A DNA stretch of 6,337 bases from an uncultured Gemmatimonadota bacterium (lineage in GTDB: Bacteria; Gemmatimonadota; Gemmatimonadetes; Gemmatimonadales; Gemmatimonadaceae), in the NCBI GenBank assembly GCA_946480295.1, contig CAMLIT010000176.1:1-6337 (forward strand), written 5' to 3'. A program made the position numbers and the translations under genes. Positions 4,894 to 6,337 of the stretch are shown piece after piece. The notes under the pieces were generated by a model. The model did no database searches, was not told where the DNA came from, and saw nothing but the letters and a program-made list of their open reading frames with translations. Each line of letters starts with the position of its first letter. The stretch's first letter is position 1.

Positions 4894-6337
4894 ATGCATC
4901 GCCCACCCCTCGAACGCCGGAGACGCTGGATCGCCAGGACGTTGATCGTCCTGCTCGTGGCGTGCTCCGATACCAACTCGCCGCGCCAGCGGCCGCGGCC
5001 GGACAAGCCGAGCCGCGAGACCGCCCCCGTGCCCACCGTCCGCTGGGTCGGCTCGGGGGACATCGGCACCTGCTCCAAACAGTACGACTCCATCACGGCC
5101 GTGCAGGTCGTGAACTACCTCGCGCAGTATCCCGACGCCACCGTCTACACGGTGGGGGACAACGTCGGCGACTACGGCACCGCCGAGGAATACGCCAACT
5201 GCTATGCCCCGACGTGGGGACGCTTCCGGGACAAGACGCGGCCGACGATCGGCAATCACGAGTACTCGGAGGGCAACGCCAACCCCACCTTCGACTACTT
5301 CGGGGCGCTGGCCGGCCCGCGCGGCCTCGGCTACTACAGCTACGACCTCGGTGCCTGGCACATCATCGCGCTGAACAGCAACACGTCGTACGTGCCGGCC
5401 TCGCTCGGCTCGGCGCAGGAGACCTGGCTGAAGAACGACCTCGCGACCAACACCAAGGCGTGCATCCTCGCCTACTGGCACTACCCGCGCTTCTATTCGA
5501 CCGAGAGCTCGCAGACCGTGTCGAGCGCGATGCGGCAGATCTGGATCGACCTCTACGCGGCGGGGGCCACGCTCATCGTCAACGGCCACACCCACCGGTG
5601 GGAGCGCTTCGCGCCGCAGGACCCGGACGGGAACGCGACGCCGCGCGGACCCCGCGAGTTCATCGTCGGCGTCGGCGGACGCGACGAGCGCGCCGACCCG
5701 ACCGTGATCGCGAAGAACAGCGAGGTCCGGAAGGGCTACATCTTCGGGATCACCGAGTTCCAGCTCGGCGACGGCTGGTACTCGTGGAAGTTCATGCCGA
5801 TTCCGGGGCGCACCTTCGAGGACTCGGGGTCGGGGACATGCGTGAACGGCGCCCCGGCCAATCGCGCGCCGGTCGCCACCCCCGGCGGGCCGTACACCGG
5901 CACGGCCGGAGCGGCCGTGGCCTTCGACGGGAGCGCGTCGAGCGATCCGGACGGCGACACCCCGCTCACCTACGCCTGGACGTTCGGCGACGGCGGCAGC
6001 AGCACCGAGGCCAGCCCGAGCCACACGTACGCCAGCGCCGGCACGTACACCGTGCGGCTCACCGTCACCGATGCGAGGGGGCTCGCGAGTGCGGAAGGGT
6101 CGACGACCGCGACGATCGCCGCCAGGCCTGACGAGCCGCCCGGCGGAACGGTGCGACTCATCGGCGCCGGGGACATCGGGAACTGCGCGTCCTCGCACCC
6201 GCCCGAGACGGCGGCCCTGGTCACGGGCTACCTCGCGCAGCACCCCGACGCGACGGTCTTCACGCTGGGGGACAACGTGAGGGCCAACGCGACCGCGGAG
6301 GACTACTCGAACTGCTACGCGCCGACGTGGGGGCGAT
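4894..6337 (+). CDS. Lipoprotein with metallophosphatase-PKD-metallophosphatase architecture (3' end beyond window)
   Basis: 481 residues are visible and the frame is open at the window end. A lipoprotein signal (basic RRRR, hydrophobic TLIVLLVA, lipobox L21-V-A-C24) predicts an envelope-anchored protein. Residues 49-316 form a metallophosphoesterase domain of the purple-acid-phosphatase-like type. Its motifs are GDIG (Asp56), GDN (Asp89, Asn90), GNHE (Asn121, His122), YWHYP (His196) and GHTH (His232, His234). The domain ends EDSGSGTC, as in secreted phosphatases of this group. Residues about 322-409 are a PKD domain (DGSASSDPDG, YAWTFGDGGSS, HTYASAGTYTVRLTVTD), a beta-sandwich that often acts as a spacer or carbohydrate binder. 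From residue 420 a second phosphatase domain begins (GDIG Asp427, GDN Asp460) and is cut by the window edge. Copies 49-110 and 420-481 align without gaps at 38 of 62 identical residues, with Cys60/Cys103 matched by Cys431/Cys474. The substrate is unknown; phosphomonoester or phosphodiester cleavage outside the cytoplasm is expected. Confidence 0.88.
   Translation, partial: MHRPPLERRRRWIARTLIVLLVACSDTNSPRQRPRPDKPSRETAPVPTVRWVGSGDIGTCSKQYDSITAVQVVNYLAQYPDATVYTVGDNVGDYGTAEEYANCYAPTWGRFRDKTRPTIGNHEYSEGNANPTFDYFGALAGPRGLGYYSYDLGAWHIIALNSNTSYVPASLGSAQETWLKNDLATNTKACILAYWHYPRFYSTESSQTVSSAMRQIWIDLYAAGATLIVNGHTHRWERFAPQDPDGNATPRGPREFIVGVGGRDERADPTVIAKNSEVRKGYIFGITEFQLGDGWYSWKFMPIPGRTFEDSGSGTCVNGAPANRAPVATPGGPYTGTAGAAVAFDGSASSDPDGDTPLTYAWTFGDGGSSTEASPSHTYASAGTYTVRLTVTDARGLASAEGSTTATIAARPDEPPGGTVRLIGAGDIGNCASSHPPETAALVTGYLAQHPDATVFTLGDNVRANATAEDYSNCYAPTWGR

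Noticed and set aside
4774..6243. Minus-strand open frame of 489 codons and the plus-strand frame at 4878-6131
   Set aside because: Both overlap the phosphatase gene, which shows all metal-binding motifs and an internal duplication in its own frame. The alternatives are low-complexity Arg-rich shadows.
6151..6337. Assembly artefact explaining the repeated phosphatase domain
   Set aside because: The copies differ at 24 of 62 residues and are separated by a complete PKD domain in an uninterrupted frame, which does not fit a duplicated read or misjoin.

Overview
The window is a very GC-rich bacterial chromosome segment. It most resembles Gemmatimonadota or a similar soil phylum. That assignment is an inference from an ADOP/MacB-type permease fragment, a CTCGACC heptamer repeat between genes, a zinc-type S18, and lipoproteins with no close model-organism counterpart; no sequence search was possible. 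No RNA genes, insertion sequences or CRISPR arrays are visible.

Bases 1-229 (left edge) hold the end of a plus-strand ABC-transporter permease reading frame. It loses homology near base 135 and runs into a GC hairpin (153-174) and a 7-bp tandem repeat (195-229) that stops exactly at the rplI stop codon. The fragment looks like a decayed or truncated gene.

Bases 230-2391 (minus strand) are a compact ribosomal-protein operon, transcribed right to left: rpsF (bS6), rpsR (bS18, zinc-binding form), a DUF2232/YybS-like polytopic membrane protein, and rplI (bL9). Gaps are 2, 3 and 15 nt, so co-transcription and translational coupling are likely. The rpsF leader carries a perfect 9-bp hairpin just ahead of the ribosome binding site.

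Bases 2392-2603 are the divergent control region between rpsF and a plus-strand gene. It contains two strong inverted repeats and a relatively AT-rich patch.

Bases 2604-6337 (plus strand) hold three genes. The first is a cytosolic patatin-like acyl hydrolase with an intact Ser-Asp dyad. The second is a lipoprotein of unknown function. The third, cut by the window end, is a lipoprotein with a purple-acid-phosphatase-like metallophosphatase domain, a PKD domain, and then the start of a second metallophosphatase domain. The two phosphatase copies match at 38 of 62 aligned residues without gaps. Before this last gene is a 293-nt noncoding stretch with a CRP/FNR-like palindrome, an overlapping second dyad and a TACAAT -10-like hexamer.

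The ribosomal operon is ordinary housekeeping. The most unusual content is the duplicated phosphatase-PKD-phosphatase lipoprotein and the palindromes ahead of it. Patatin (lipid deacylation) and the phosphatase (phosphate release at the cell surface) could both contribute to lipid or phosphate turnover, but nothing in the sequence ties them into one pathway.
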